Positions 6,302 to 6,852 of a stretch of 6,852 nt of DNA are shown here, piece after piece; positions within the stretch are counted from its first letter, which is position 1; each line of letters starts with the position of its first letter. Position numbers and translations under genes: made by a program. The notes under the pieces were generated by a model. That model was not told where the DNA came from and searched no databases. It saw only the letters and a program-made list of their open reading frames with translations. Source of the DNA: an uncultured Paraglaciecola sp. (lineage in GTDB: Bacteria; Pseudomonadota; Gammaproteobacteria; Enterobacterales; Alteromonadaceae); assembly GCA_905479025.1 (NCBI GenBank), contig CAJQKX010000866.1, positions 1-6,852 of the forward strand. The letters are read 5' to 3'.

Positions 6302-6726
6302 AGTTGCCCTTTTTGCATAATGTGTTGTTGAGTTTAGTGTTAGTAACAGGTAGGAGCAGAACATGTGCCAAATTGTTAAATATATGATAAATATAGTTAT
6401 TTTTGTTTTGTTAATAGTTAGTCGCAAAGAAACTACACAAATTTAGTCAAAATAGCAATTTATTGGTTAGCTATATTGATTTGTGACTGTGATAATAAAA
6501 ATTAGTCCTATAATCGATGGCGTGAGTAAAGTGGTGAAGCCAATGGGCCATTCACCATATCAGGTCAATTAGTCTTATTATCAAGCCAAGATTGAAAGGG
6601 CTTAATGCGTGAGGTTATCTGGTAACCTATGATGATGGTTGTATCAGAAGCTTGAAATTTTGTCTTGTATAAGCCATCTTGCTAGCCTTAATATCATCCC
6701 ACTTCTTAGTTGTACGAGACACTTAA
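6302..6726. other. Divergent intergenic region between the lipoprotein and PhyH-like genes
   Basis: About 425 bases without a convincing gene. It should hold the promoters of two divergent genes. On the plus strand a perfect TATAAT sits at 6509-6514, but no good -35 lies at 16-18 bases from it. If it is used, the PhyH-like gene would have a leader of about 200 bases. A stem AGGTTA/TAACCT with a five-base loop (6612-6628) lies in that leader and could be an operator or a small RNA hairpin. The longest plus-strand reading frame here has only about 29 codons and is not called. Confidence 0.4.
6343..6371 (-). promoter_or_regulatory. Weak promoter candidate for the lipoprotein gene
   Basis: On the minus strand TTGGCA (6371-6366) is followed after 17 bases by TGTTAC (6348-6343), about 40 bases before the lipoprotein start. 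The -35 is good and the -10 poor (three of six). Other A/T-rich hexamers further upstream could serve instead. Confidence 0.25.
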
Positions 6727-6852
6727 ATGCTGACAAAAGAACAATTAACATCTTACCAACAAAATGGATATTTGGTACTCGAGCAGTGCTTTTCAGACGA
6801 GCAGATGCGTTCACTTAAAAATTCTGCAAATAAAATAGTGACCAATTTTGAC
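6727..6852 (+). CDS. Phytanoyl-CoA dioxygenase (PhyH)-like protein, 3'-truncated by window edge
   Basis: Only the first 42 codons are visible. The sequence MLTKEQLTSYQQNGYLVLEQ followed by CFSDEQMRSLKN has the typical N-terminal pattern of PhyH-family Fe(II)/2-oxoglutarate oxygenases: L-T-x-E-Q-x-x-x-Y-x-x-x-G-Y-L-V, then F-x-x-x-x-M/V-x-x-L. These enzymes hydroxylate small molecules, for example phytanoyl-CoA or ectoine. The iron-binding H-x-D...H residues lie beyond the window, so activity and substrate cannot be judged. The ATG at 6727 is the first good start and sits directly at the conserved motif; the ribosome binding site is weak (CGAGA about 8 bases upstream). It is separated from the aminotransferase-sulfotransferase pair by the opposite-strand lipoprotein gene, so any shared pathway is only a guess. 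Confidence 0.7.
   Translation, partial: MLTKEQLTSYQQNGYLVLEQCFSDEQMRSLKNSANKIVTNFD

Noticed and set aside
6302..6427. 42-residue hydrophobic N-terminal extension of the lipoprotein frame
   Set aside because: The ATG at 6301 has a good ribosome binding site and begins a proper lipoprotein signal; the extension would place a second hydrophobic segment before it.
6480..6569. 29-codon plus-strand frame starting at GTG 6483
   Set aside because: Too short, with no ribosome binding site and no recognisable pattern.

Overview
The window reads as a chromosomal stretch of a moderately AT-rich gammaproteobacterium, probably a marine member of the Alteromonadales (Alteromonas, Glaciecola/Paraglaciecola or Shewanella type). 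This placement is an inference from the TopB sequence, codon use and gene content; nothing here fixes the genus.

Left part (1-1584). The window opens inside an IS256-family (Mutator-type) transposase whose 5' end lies outside, followed by a probable right inverted repeat ending near 854. Next to it on the minus strand are a small ORF that now ends inside the IS terminus (845-1015) and a decayed gene (1018-1330). In three alternating frames the latter reads as the C-terminal part of a NIPSNAP-like protein, so this side looks like a zone of insertion and gene decay. The remaining 250 bases before topB hold short direct repeats and a half-intact LexA-like sequence just upstream of the topB start.

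Centre (1585-3549). A complete topB encodes DNA topoisomerase III of 654 aa, with Toprim acidic residues and the active-site tyrosine at residue 328. About 360 bases follow without a convincing gene, apart from a 48-codon antisense ORF that may be coding.

Right-centre (3910-5552). Two coupled genes overlap by one base (TGATG): a fold-type IV PLP aminotransferase and a small P-loop, PAPS-type sulfotransferase-like protein. Plants carry the same two domain types fused in 'branched-chain aminotransferase-like' proteins, as far as I recall, so the two probably work together on one substrate that is still unknown. A GC-rich hairpin separates the pair from a convergent gene.

Right end (5610-6852). 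A minus-strand lipoprotein gene carries about six 18-19-residue beta repeats marked by V-N-G-(N/D)-I. It is broken by one missing base near 5950; restoring one base gives a continuous 230-aa frame. After about 425 noncoding bases the first 42 codons of a phytanoyl-CoA dioxygenase (PhyH)-like gene run off the window edge. No rRNA, tRNA, CRISPR array or phage module was seen.
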